This document shows positions 12,172 through 20,660 of a stretch of DNA of 64,000 nt, piece after piece. Positions within the stretch are counted from its first letter, which is position 1. Each line of letters starts with the position of its first letter. The notes beneath the pieces are model-generated. The model saw only the letters and a list, made by a program, of their open reading frames with translations, was not told the origin of the DNA and searched no databases. The DNA comes from Corticium candelabrum (Eukaryota > Porifera > Homoscleromorpha > Homosclerophorida > Plakinidae), in NCBI RefSeq assembly GCF_963422355.1, contig NC_085097.1, forward strand, positions 1,581,001-1,645,000. Direction: 5' to 3'. Both the position numbers and the translations under genes were made by a program.

Positions 12172-13528
12172 TCAGATTTCTGATGGTATAATGCTGAAAC
12201 CCAGCAATGTCATCTGTGGAAGCTTTTTCCAACATTGCGTTCGTAGCATTGTTAGATATATTTCTATGACTTTTCTTGTTGCCTCGTCTATAGAATGAAC
12301 TGCTACATTCTTGTATAGCCAATTTATCTTCTTAAGTTCTTGTATGGCTTGCTTTAAAGAATCAACATAGACTAGAGTACGCCACAATACTCCTGCTTTA
12401 GTGGGCTTACCATTGACTATTACGTACAACTCAGGTTCAGGTAAACTGGAGTTTAACGGTAGTAGAATGTTGCTGTCTTTAACCTTGTCTAGAGTGTCAA
12501 GGGTCTTCGTTAGAGGCAAAGGAAGATGAAACATAAAACCCCTACAAGCTCTAAGGGCGTTGGACGCGGACACCTTTCCAGTGTATGTGCCAAGGCGCAC
12601 TACCGTCTGAAAGGACTTTGCCCGCTGAAGAAGTTGCAAGCTTAGAGAATCTAATTTCGCTAATTCTGCAGGTACTGTAACTGATCGCAAGCCGTTGAGA
12701 ACGCAACGCGGTGGCATTGTATCGTTAGTAATCCGACTCTTGCAGAAAGTGCACATAAACAGAGTATCTGTCTCTTCAGTTTGGTTATTCTGCTATACAA
12801 ACGCTTTCAACTTAGGCCACACGATTCTGCCGAGATTATCTGAAACGAGCAGCTTCGATACAGATTTTCTCCGGTGAAGGCATTCACAGCTGCAGCAAAC
12901 ATGGTCTGGGTCATCAAGTAGCTGTTTCTCGTAATCCTTGATCATGAATGCATTGGTTGGCCACAAGTAGCTGTGACTCGCTGAAAGTAGGTTCAGTATT
13001 GGTAGCTGATAAATTGCTCCATTCCAGATCGCACAGAAGACATTCGAAAATTTCAATTTCGCACATTTGCAGAAGGACACAGAAATTACCAGCCCCCAGA
13101 AACTGGTCTATCTCCCTAACATTGATATGACTTGTAATTGCATTATGTAAATAGTGCAAAAATGTTCTCAATTTTGGATAATGGGAGGAAGCTGCTCTGA
13201 AAATCCGAATTTTGCTGTCACATCTCCCGTCATTGAAACAAACCAGAGGATGACCTCGACGGCGAAGAGTGCCAAAGTCACCGAAGGTTTTTGTGTCTAG
13301 TACTTTGACATAGTAGTGCCCATTAAGACATCCACGGTCACATGAGTCTAAGGCAATTCGCACTTGATCCATTGATGTTTTAAAGGTTTGCAAAAGTTCG
13401 ACAATGGCATCTACTTCTGCTAGACTTACAGTTTTACAATCGAAACAGCCATAGAGTCTGCTCTCTATAATATCGTATCTGGCGTTGCAGCAGACGACGA
13501 TGTTCAACGCGATCTCACGGAAGCCCAT
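12172..13528 (-). pseudogene. Helitron polyprotein N-terminal half (DUF6570-like)
   Basis: Three overlapping frames form one broken protein. 13528-12914 holds CFNDGRCDSKIRIFRAASSH. 13080-12793 holds DDPDHVCCSCECLHRRKSVS and ends at a stop. 12756-12172 holds MCTFCKSRITNDTMPPRCVL, then the NGL..VPAEL pattern and PELYVIVNGKPTKAGVLWRT typical of DUF6570 proteins that precede the Rep domain. Cys pairs in VCCSC and CTFC suggest metal binding. Frame changes near 12900 and a stop at 12793 show it is not translated as a unit. Confidence 0.75.
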
Positions 13529-14060
13529 CGAATCGGTGACACTAAACTCCTTGAATTTGTGAAGTCTCGTCTGTCATCATCAGATGTGCTATTTTATGAT
13601 CCAATTAATTAATAAACTAAAGTTGAAAACGTTTTCTTCTCTTTTGAACAACTAAAGCAATTAAAATCACCAGACGTGAAGTGATGGTACCAGTAGACCG
13701 TGACCTATTTGCACGACTTCTAATTGTGGCACAAACCGTGCTCTCGACATCAAAGACGCTCTTCGATACGAAATCGGTCCTATGCCATGGTCACTTGCTT
13801 CTGTTGACGGGAGTCTGGTAAAAACAAACAAGGCAAAATTGATGGAATGTATGGAAAAGAACACTACCTGTTGAGCAAATTCCACCTAATGCGGCAGTGA
13901 TTACTGATGCAATGGCTATTTTACAGAGTATTACAAGTCCACCAACTACTTTCCGCGACTTGGCAATTATGATCTTTGATAAGATAACTGCACACAAGGT
14001 TATGACAAGACAGCAGGAAAGTACATCACTGCATTGCTACATGGATAGAATTTTGTCGAC
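13490..14060 (+). pseudogene. Degraded retroelement-associated ORF fragment
   Basis: Three frames in succession contain VQRDLTEAHRIGDTKLLEFV (about 13500-13560), ALRYEIGPMPWSLASVDGSL (about 13750-13810) and EQIPPNAAVITDAMAILQSI (about 13873-13932). I recall this combination from uncharacterised retroelement-linked proteins of sponges and corals, but cannot name the domain. At least two frame changes make it non-functional. Its left edge overlaps the N-terminal end of the Helitron remnant, so one element probably inserted into the other near 13500. Confidence 0.5.
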
Positions 14061-14077
14061 TTATTCGGAAAGCCGCA

Positions 14078-14443
14078 TTGAAGTCGTCCAACAAGGCTGC
14101 CGCGAAGATGATCGCGAGAAAACTGGGAGTGAGAATTCGTACGGAATATCTTGTTGGAGATGAAGTACTCGTCAGACTTCAGGATATACGTCCTGGTCGA
14201 AGACGCAAACAGAAATTCTTTCGCCTTCTTACTTCTTTACGCGGTCACGTCATCGAGGCAGATCTAAACAGGTATCGCTACCGTGTAGAGTACGACTCTA
14301 GCGATGACCCAAGTAACCGCTGGTTTTCCGTAAATGACATTACGTCGCCAACTATGCAACCAGAGAGAGAACGGAACACCTCTCGTGCTAGTAAGTGTCT
14401 TATGTACAGCTATGTATATAGCTACGTTTTGTGCATTAAATGA
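14078..14443 (+). CDS. Integrase C-terminal-like basic domain
   Basis: The reading frame contains RIRTEYLVGDEVLVRLQDIR, then many Arg/Lys residues, an RYRYRVEYDSSDDPSNRWFS segment and VNDITSPT. A GDxVLVR motif followed by a basic small-beta-barrel-like region resembles the C-terminus of retroviral-type integrases and KRAB-A-domain-containing integrase relatives. A GTAAGT donor near 14390 and an AG acceptor near 14470 suggest a downstream exon. A cysteine-rich DNRCSCSSTCKR segment follows at about 15174-15210 after another possible intron. It could be a domesticated integrase tail or simply a remnant. Confidence 0.45.
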   Translation: MKSSNKAAAKMIARKLGVRIRTEYLVGDEVLVRLQDIRPGRRRKQKFFRLLTSLRGHVIEADLNRYRYRVEYDSSDDPSNRWFSVNDITSPTMQPERERNTSRASKCLMYSYVYSYVLCIK

Positions 14444-15418
14444 TATCGCTCTAATTCGCAATTATTTATAGTTTATAGTAGTACAAAACAACGGATTGCT
14501 CCAGAAATAGCAGAATGTGGTTATTCACTGAACGAAGCCACTGTACAAACTGAATCAACAGCAGCATTGGCAAACGACGAAGGCAACGAGTCTTTCCAGT
14601 GCGCTTGACAACTGCTTGCCAAGTGACTGTTGATGCTCGTACTCGTGATTCTAAAAGTCGAGAAAGCGGTAATCGTAAAAACTGATCTCTATATACTATA
14701 AATGTATATAACTGGTGTTTTTGTCAGGAAAAGGAAAATAGAAACTGGCGATGTTATGGTAAAATTTGCATATGATAAATGTCAAATCACTAAATAAGTA
14801 AGCAAGTTTGATTTTTTTAAGTTCCTGCTGATGCTCTAAACCTTTGAGTGAGGCTTCCCCCATTATGTCTCGTTTGGCAGTTCTGAATGTGAACAGTGAT
14901 GCTCACGCGAATCTAGTTGCCGCTTGTAGCTTACGTTCACAAGCAGCAATGCTGCTTAGCAATGCTCAAAGTAACATCACTATCGAGTCTACCAATAAGA
15001 GCCCTTCTAGAAAAGGCATGGAAGTTCCATTGGTGTTATCTTCCTTGTCAGTCGGTAAGTTGGTACTCATAATTTATATTTTGCTCTAACCAAAAATCTC
15101 TGATAAACGACAGAAACTTTGTCAACCAACGAAGGAATAATCAACAAACAGACAACCAAAACACACAGATCTGATAACCGTTGCTCATGCAGCTCAACTT
15201 GTAAACGTGTCAGAAGTCCAAAATGCTCTTTAGAAAGCACAAATTGTGCATACTTACTACTCAAGTCCTCAAGAGAATTTATTAGGTTAGTCAACATATA
15301 GTATTGAACTGTTTTTGTTGCATAATTCTCTTACAGCGATGAATGACTGACCATTGTCTAGAAATTTTCTCAACTGCAACGATCTTATTCGCTAATTTAC
15401 TTTTTAGAGATACTTGTA
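14444..15418 (+). other. Possible downstream exons, otherwise unassigned
   Basis: Contains an 81-codon ORF at 14844-15089 (SRLAVLNVNSDAHANLVAAC) and the Cys-rich stretch near 15174. Both end or begin at plausible splice signals (GTAAGT after 15053; AG before 15112). I do not recognise a family, and no start codon or promoter is evident. Confidence 0.3.
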
Positions 15419-15820
15419 CAGTAGGACCTCAAAGATACGAACACCAGACAACCGAACTGACCGGTCAACCGAACAGCATGCTCTAGCGCGAGCGCGCGCT
15501 CTTGCAAAATTTGATCACGTAATGTAGCCACGCGCACGCGCACTTTTGCTTTTGAGAGAGCTCCTGGACCTTGCAGGACAAAAAAGGGGTTCTGCCTTGA
15601 AGCAAAAGACAATGGATTGTTATTTTAGTAACCCTTGAATTCGTTCTTACACTCTCACAGTTACTGTAGTTCACGTACTTATCCTTTTTGTTAGCCATAC
15701 AGTGTACTCCTGTTTTCACAAGTTATGTAATCATCGATATTACAAACTTCAGACTTATGAACATTTCACAATTACGAACACCCAATTTCCCGAGGTGTTC
15801 GTATCTTTGAGGTCCTACTG
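15419..15820. mobile_element. pogo/Tigger-like MITE, 402 bp, perfect TIRs
   Basis: Starts CAGTAGGACCTCAAAG and ends CTTTGAGGTCCTACTG. The 27-bp terminal inverted repeats (15419-15445 and 15794-15820) are perfect complements. Both sides are flanked by TA (15417-15418 and 15821-15822), the target duplication of Tc1/mariner/pogo transposases. No transposase is encoded, so this is a non-autonomous element mobilised in trans. The identical TIRs suggest recent activity. The CAGT terminus fits the pogo/Tigger branch. Confidence 0.95.
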
Positions 15821-16033
15821 TATTCCAAATTATTTCAAGTCTACATTAACAAATATGGCATTAAACGGTCACCTCCTACAGACCAAGGAAAAGTTCTTCA
15901 AAACTAGTAGCTTTACATTCTATTTCGCGATTGACCACATAAAACTCTGCGTGCTTACAATACATCCATGTATCCATTACAACATTTATTAGCACCCACT
16001 TGACAAGTCACAGTAATCTTCTTTCGTTGATAT

Positions 16034-16177
16034 TGTAGTAGATTAGATATCTGAACTGCGCATGCGTAGATGTAGTAGTCTGACATTGTACACGTTGAGT
16101 TTCGAGTTCTGTATTACCGTTAGCGGCTAGCGGAATAAAGGAGCTACTTCTACCTGTTTCCGTCCAGGTATACTACA
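16034..16177 (+). mobile_element. Short LTR, 144 bp, 5' end of a gypsy element
   Basis: Begins TGTAGTA and ends TACTACA, a perfect 7-bp inverted terminus of the TG..CA type. It is followed immediately by TTGGCGACGAGGAATACGG, which occupies the primer-binding position and resembles the PBS seen in many invertebrate Ty3/gypsy elements. The gag start codon follows 40-60 bp later. No second LTR copy was found downstream. Confidence 0.7.
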
Positions 16178-16217
16178 TTGGCGACGAGGAATACGGATCT
16201 GACATTTTCCCGCGCAG

Positions 16218-16439
16218 GTGATCGGGAAGGATAGTATGGCGTCTACGATGTTCGCTATTGGCAGGATCGAGCAGTTTGACGAGTCCAAAGAAGACATCGA
16301 AGTCTACCTCGAGCGCTTAGAGCATTGGATGGCAGCAAATAAAATCACGGCGCCACCGGCAGACCAAGCGGACGCCATCGACTCGCGTGTAAGTGTGATA
16401 CTGACAGTCATAGGCGCCAGCACTAATGAATACATTTAG
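16218..16439 (+). pseudogene. Ty3/gypsy gag N-terminus, truncated
   Basis: The likely start is the second ATG (16236): MASTMFAIGRIEQFDESKED, followed by VYLERLEHWMAANKI, the typical first helix region of Ty3/gypsy gag. It stops after 68 codons, and the rest of gag-pol is missing. Together with the LTR and PBS just upstream this is the 5' tip of an element whose body was deleted. Confidence 0.75.
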
Positions 16440-16799
16440 AATTAAATTAAAGTGAACCGTATATACATACAAACGCGCGCACAAGCGCACATACGGACAC
16501 GCCACACACAGCCCTTCTCTGGAGAAGCATCCCAACAGAGACGCTAGCGCCACGCCTGATGAAGTAGCTACTCTATAATAATAGCGAGCGGAAAGCGGTG
16601 ACTAGCGAGCGTGTGCATGACTATTGCCTAAAACAAGGATAAGAGACTGTAAAAAAACTATTTTGTTAGAGGGACGCACAAGCTGCCAATGCGAGTGACC
16701 GACGTAAACAGCACCTGACTATCACAAGTTTCAAGAAGCACAACGATCGATCAATTCTACGTTTTTGATATCTGTAAGGGGACTTCGTCTACCCCAGAA
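16440..16799. other. No recognisable gene
   Basis: Spacer between the gag stop and the start of repeat copy A. It contains CA/CG-rich stretches but no ORF with motifs. Confidence 0.6.
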
Positions 16800-16905
16800 G
16801 ATGACGTGCTGCACTTCGTGACGGTGCAAGGTCAGGCAAAGGTAGATATCAAACTGAGATAGAAACACCTGCACACGTCATACTCAGAGCCAAGTAACAA
16901 TTTAG

Positions 16906-18247
16906 CAGTGTCCGCGATAAGAAACTACACATGGCCGGACAATGCTGTTGATGGTCACGTGAAATTGATTTCAATTTTTGCAACAGTACGTACTAAGCCA
17001 AAGAACTACATATTTAGTAAAGCAGCCAAAATACAGTCTGCTGTCATCGGAAGTGTCAGTTCAGTTCATGCTTACTATTGACTCCAACGATACTAGACCT
17101 CTACAGCAGCAAGGACTCCCAGTCATCAAGATCAGAGGCAGCGGCGAGTTCCTCATCACCAGACTCTTGAACGCTGCTGTTTGGTGCTTCTCTTGTATCC
17201 TGTACTTGTCTACGGCATGCATCTGTCCACCACAGCTGCACTGCGCGAGAGCTATCCCATGCCAGGAACTCTGGCCCTTCCATCTCTATCCGAAGAAGAC
17301 TGTCAAGACTAGCTTCACCAAGGTTACATCTTCGGTCTGTCTTTATTAACTTCATTTGAGAGAATGTACGCTCTACTCGGCCATTGGACATGGAAAGACA
17401 AAACAAGAGTTCTACTAATGCGAGAATATTGCTCCATTGCATGAACTGTCTTGGATAAATGGAGTGAACAGAGCGTTTGAGCACGCTAGCCAAGGCTGCC
17501 ATTTCCAGCATTCCAGACCAAACGCGCGATTTCTCACCAACTGTGGCCGCATGTCGTACTGCAGCAATATAGGCATCGCGCAGTTCCATGTTAGACGCCA
17601 AACATTCTGAGAAAATGCGGCTAGGAGCATCACAAAGTGTCTGCGAGAGAATGGAAATGGACACTTCCGTAGCTTGTTGGTTCTCCGCTTGAGGAAAGAA
17701 AAGATCGACGTAATACTCCGCGTTGTCTCGCAACTCCTTCATGACGAGCTTGCGAAATTGGCCATGATTTTGTTCATCCCGTGGCTACCAGGCTTGCTGC
17801 TCTGAAGAGACAGTTACCATCGCCGTACACGTCAAGAGAAACGAAGTCACGGGGTGCCTCATCAGCGTAGAGTTTCATGGCCACGTCATCTACAGGATAG
17901 TTTGAAACGTCCAATTCGGGGAAGGTGAATAAAGCAGTCATGCTGAAAGCGAAAACTGTCAGCTGTCACGAGCGCTACTGTGCAGCCTCGCGTTCTGTGC
18001 ACCTGTTTGCGCAAGTTCGTTGATGTATCGCATACGCGCATGTGCACCATAGGATCGTCACGTGTCATCGATTCCTTCGACGGCGAGTTCGGTTGACCTG
18101 TTGAGCAAGAAAGTCAGGTAAATCTTTCCTAGGCAAGCGAGCTTCAGATTTGCCCGGACACTTTGTCCGGGCAATCAGCGTTTTAGTCGGACAAACCTTG
18201 ATATTGGCCGGACAATGTCCGATGTCCGGCCGTTATCGCGGACACTG
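16906..18247 (-). mobile_element. hAT-type element with OTU domain, 5-bp TSD, 1342 bp
   Basis: The left end CAGTGTCCGCGATAA (16906-16920) is the exact reverse complement of the right end TTATCGCGGACACTG (18233-18247). The target TTTAG is present on both sides (16901-16905 and 18248-18252) and once in uninterrupted copy B. A CAGTG terminus and a 5-bp duplication fit the hAT groups with 5-6 bp duplications rather than classic 8-bp hATs. The right 90 bp holds about seven GTCCG/CGGAC motifs, including a 9-bp-arm palindrome (GCCCGGACA..TGTCCGGGC, about 18152-18176), likely transposase-binding sites. It encodes a minus-strand OTU plus hAT-dimerisation protein. Confidence 0.93.
17101..17950 (-). CDS. 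OTU domain fused to hAT dimerisation domain
   Basis: The first part (about 17941-17770) starts MTALFTFPELDVSNYP and reaches DVYGDGNCLFRAASLVATG, the OTU catalytic Asp-Gly-Asn-Cys loop. One base out of frame it continues as DEQNHGQFRKLVMKELRDNA and then as a 213-codon frame (17742-17101). That frame holds RVWSGMLEMAALASVLKRSV, typical of OTU-like (also vertnin-like) domains, and passes without a break into LFCLSMSNGRVERTFSQMKL, the hAT C-terminal dimerisation signature of ZNF862-like transposases. The C-terminus is acidic. The BED finger, the DDE core and the OTU catalytic His are absent. The single frameshift is near 17770. The protein could be a deletion derivative or a genuine fusion. Confidence 0.8.
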
Positions 18248-18990
18248 TTTAGAGACCTTGAATGGAAAGCACGGGCTGTTCCTGTGCGAGTTGGGAATGT
18301 GCTCACCGCAAAGCTCGAACATGGATGACGTGATTCGTCTGCTACATCCGGTGCATCAAGACTGTGCAGTTGTGCTGCAAGACACTCAGGAGTTCGAATT
18401 CTTACTCTGGAAAGACTAGACAGTATCAGAGGGCTAGTAGATGCCAACAGAGTGAGCTTGTCAGCAGAGAACATTCAGCAGTTTCCGTTAATAACCTTTG
18501 CTGAGTCAAATAAAGGTCAAACGAATTGGGGGCCGTACAATATTTCCTTCCTACACTCTCTCATGACATTATTACCTGCAGACTGCTGCTGTAAAGACAA
18601 AAACGACTGTCCGACGAAAGGGGCGTTACCTCGACTCGATGTGCGCTATCTCTCCTGGAGAGTAGCAAACGGAGACAGTGATAGTGTTGTTGTGTTAGCT
18701 AGTCACCTATAAACCTATCTCAGGTGCGAAGTTGCAGAATTGCCTTTGCGTTTTCATGGGGGGAGGTAGTGTCCGGTGAATGATGGTGGTGTCCGATGAA
18801 CAGAGTCGCAGAGAGGGATCACGTTTACCGTCCTAGCATAACCGTTTCAAGCCTTTCGAAGTCCCGCGTCTGGAATCACAGTCTTTACTAATCCTTCTTA
18901 CTGTGGGCTTTAAGAAAGCTCAATCTTACTTCGTTTACTTGCACGGCTGTCCGATGATTGATGGTGTCCGATAACAGGGACGTCGCTCTA

Positions 18991-19267
18991 GTTTCTCACG
19001 TGACATAAAGACTAGGCTAGGCCTCAACATTCCGTGATACTGTCCCGTTCAGCGTAAGGACCACCGAAAATGAAGGCACGTCTACGAGGCTAGCCAAATG
19101 GCGGTGAAAGGTTTTCTTCTGGTGACGGTCGTCGTCCTGGCTGGCATATCTTTCTTACCGCACTGCATCAGAGTGTGACAAAACCTACTGTTGTTGTCCA
19201 TGGCCAACAGGGAATGTTAGTGTTTCGACTGTTTACAATCGTGTGAGTCTGCAACCGACTAGGATAA
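18991..19267 (+). other. Spacer with short signal-peptide-like ORF
   Basis: A 26-codon ORF at 19098-19178 (MAVKGFLLVTVVVLAGISFL) looks like a secretion signal and is followed, out of frame, by a cysteine-rich stretch, CDKTYCCCPW. It could be the first exon of a lost gene or chance. Nothing else is seen before the duplicated LINE piece. Confidence 0.25.
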
Positions 19268-19450
19268 ACAGTGCGGGAAATGCAGCTGCAGCTGGAGAAA
19301 GAGAAAATGAGCAACGTCATGAAGCCAATGTCACATCAACGAAAAGTATTTTCCACCCTCTTGTGTGAAAATCTCTTGGCTTGTGGTCACCACACCGTTT
19401 GGAAGTATTGAAGACCATTGCACGACGTCTATCTTTCAAAAGAAATTTGA
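19268..19450 (+). repeat. Near-identical copy of LINE segment 2667-2847
   Basis: 183 bp that differ from 2667-2847 essentially by a 2-3 base change in the run GAAAATCTC(TT)GG. Homology starts and stops abruptly: upstream and downstream sequences are unrelated. On its right it joins hAT-derived coding sequence. Confidence 0.93.
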
Positions 19451-19479
19451 TAATGAATGTGTGTCTTTTTCATGGAGGC

Positions 19480-19960
19480 TGTCGTGAGTTCATACGATGC
19501 ATATCTCAGAGTCAAAGACAACTTCAACTTGACAGAATCAACAACAAGCCTTTCCAGTTCTCCATTATGCTAGATGCATCTACGGACAGTTCACAACACG
19601 AAAACGTCATCTTTTACATGTTACTGCTCAGACGAGAGAACAAAACCCGTAACCGAGTTTTTTGCAGTTGAAAGTTTGCTCGGTGAAGATGCTGCATCAT
19701 ATATGAAAGTTTTGGAAGATACTTTGACTGATCGAAGATTGCAGAACTGGAAGCAGACGGCTGCAACGCCATGCGTGGTGTGCACAATGGCCTAGCTGCA
19801 AGGATTGAGCGACCGGTGGCTGGGGTTACAACCATTCATTGCATTGCACATAATCTACAGCTGGCAATTTCTAGATGCTGCTAGAGATGTACCATATATA
19901 AATTTTGCAGGAAGTATTCGTTTCTTCAAATCTATAAAGCTCCAACAGTCAAAAGAGTCA
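19480..19960 (+). pseudogene. hAT transposase fragment (ZNF862-like)
   Basis: Frames overlap through FQFSIMLDASTDSSQHENVI (about 19553-19612), TEFFAVESLLGEDAASYMKV (about 19651-19710), CNAMRGVHNGLAARIERPVAG and HCIAHNLQLAI (about 19760-19880). The D-x-S-T-D and H-C-x-A-H-x-L motifs belong to the RNase H-fold core of hAT transposases. Several frame changes and stops show decay. Confidence 0.75.
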
Positions 19961-20399
19961 ATGAAGTAAAGACGAAACCTGGTCCTTACAAAATGGCCAA
20001 ATACCTTACTACAGATTTCTTCAGCCATGAAGAAGTCTCCACTTGCGGCAAGGTACACTCAAGAACGGCCGTCCCAACTTGCCCAGGCCAAATGATGTAG
20101 ACTGCAGCTTCTGCTACGATTTGATACGTTGGCAATAGGAGCCTTTAGTTAACTTAATACATTGTTGTCACGTAGACTTCCTTGCTCAAACGTATCCCAG
20201 TAAGCCGTGGGGCTAAGACCAGAATGTCTTCCATTAACACGGGATTCAGAGACTATCCAAACCACATACCAAAGTCGAGTCACCGGGAGCTACAAATCCA
20301 GCTGGCAGTAGTTGAAACTCTCAGACACAACAGCTAATGAAACCCTCGTAGCTAGTCTTTCATGAAGAAACTTGAAGTCACACAACACCTACGGCGTCT
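19961..20399. other. No recognisable gene
   Basis: Tail of the hAT remnant grading into unassigned sequence; only short ORFs are present. Confidence 0.5.
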
Positions 20400-20660
20400 A
20401 TTTGCAGTACCAACTGCGCATGTTCAGATGTAGCTCCGGCTATCTCGCGAGGACATGCGACTGTTGCAGCTCCGCCCTTATCGTGCGAGAATCCTGCGAT
20501 CGACGCAGCTACGCCCAATCCCGCGAACGACCTAGTCAAGCGACAGGTTGCAAGATCTCCGCACGAGGTCTCTAATATGCAAATGATGTGCTCGCGCGTG
20601 ACTAGGGTAAATCTCGCGAGAATATTGCGGCGATATCGCGCGATCGCGTGAACTTTCTTA
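20400..20660. promoter_or_regulatory. CpG-rich cluster with TCTCGCGAGA and octamer motifs
   Basis: Within AT-rich surroundings this 260-bp patch is dense in CpG. It contains the palindrome TCTCGCGAGA (20612-20621), a second TCTCGCGAG (20443-20451), related CGCGATCGCG strings near 20637-20650, and an octamer ATGCAAAT (20577-20584). TCTCGCGAGA is a known animal core-promoter motif and ATGCAAAT is the POU-factor site. No gene start was found next to it, so it may be an unrecognised promoter, an enhancer or a relic. Confidence 0.4.

Larger units (their letters stand above)
10640..13528 (-). mobile_element. Helitron-type element remnant with internal deletion
   Basis: Read on the minus strand, the pieces run in the order N-terminal Cys/His region (13528-12793), DUF6570-like region (12756-12172), a KHLDFMCFPALFP motif (about 12050), PIF1-type helicase C-terminus (11967-11278) and OTU domain (11141-10640). 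DUF6570, CFPALFP, a PIF1 helicase and an OTU protease together are characteristic of Helitron/Helentron rolling-circle polyproteins in invertebrates. The HUH Rep domain and the helicase Walker motifs, expected between the CFPALFP motif and the PIF1 C-terminus, are missing: the two flanks lie within about 40 bp of each other around 11967-12010. Helitron terminal TC/CTRR hairpin ends were not located. Confidence 0.8.
16800..18990. repeat. 845-bp repeat family, copy A (split by a hAT element)
   Basis: 16800-16905 and 18248-18990 are colinear with 48828-49577 plus 53946-54045. Removing the nested insertion and its duplicated target gives about 844 bp, against about 845 bp for copy B. Identity looks like 90-95%. 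No protein-coding motif was recognised in the family. Its right part carries repeated GTCCG motifs (18766-18800 and 18953-18972) and ends ACAGGGACGTCGCTCTA. These motifs resemble subterminal transposase-binding repeats, so the family may itself be non-autonomous. Confidence 0.88.

Noticed and set aside
11201..12191. Plus-strand ORFs of 68-88 codons
   Set aside because: They lie antisense to the PIF1 helicase and DUF6570-like segments and show no independent motifs.
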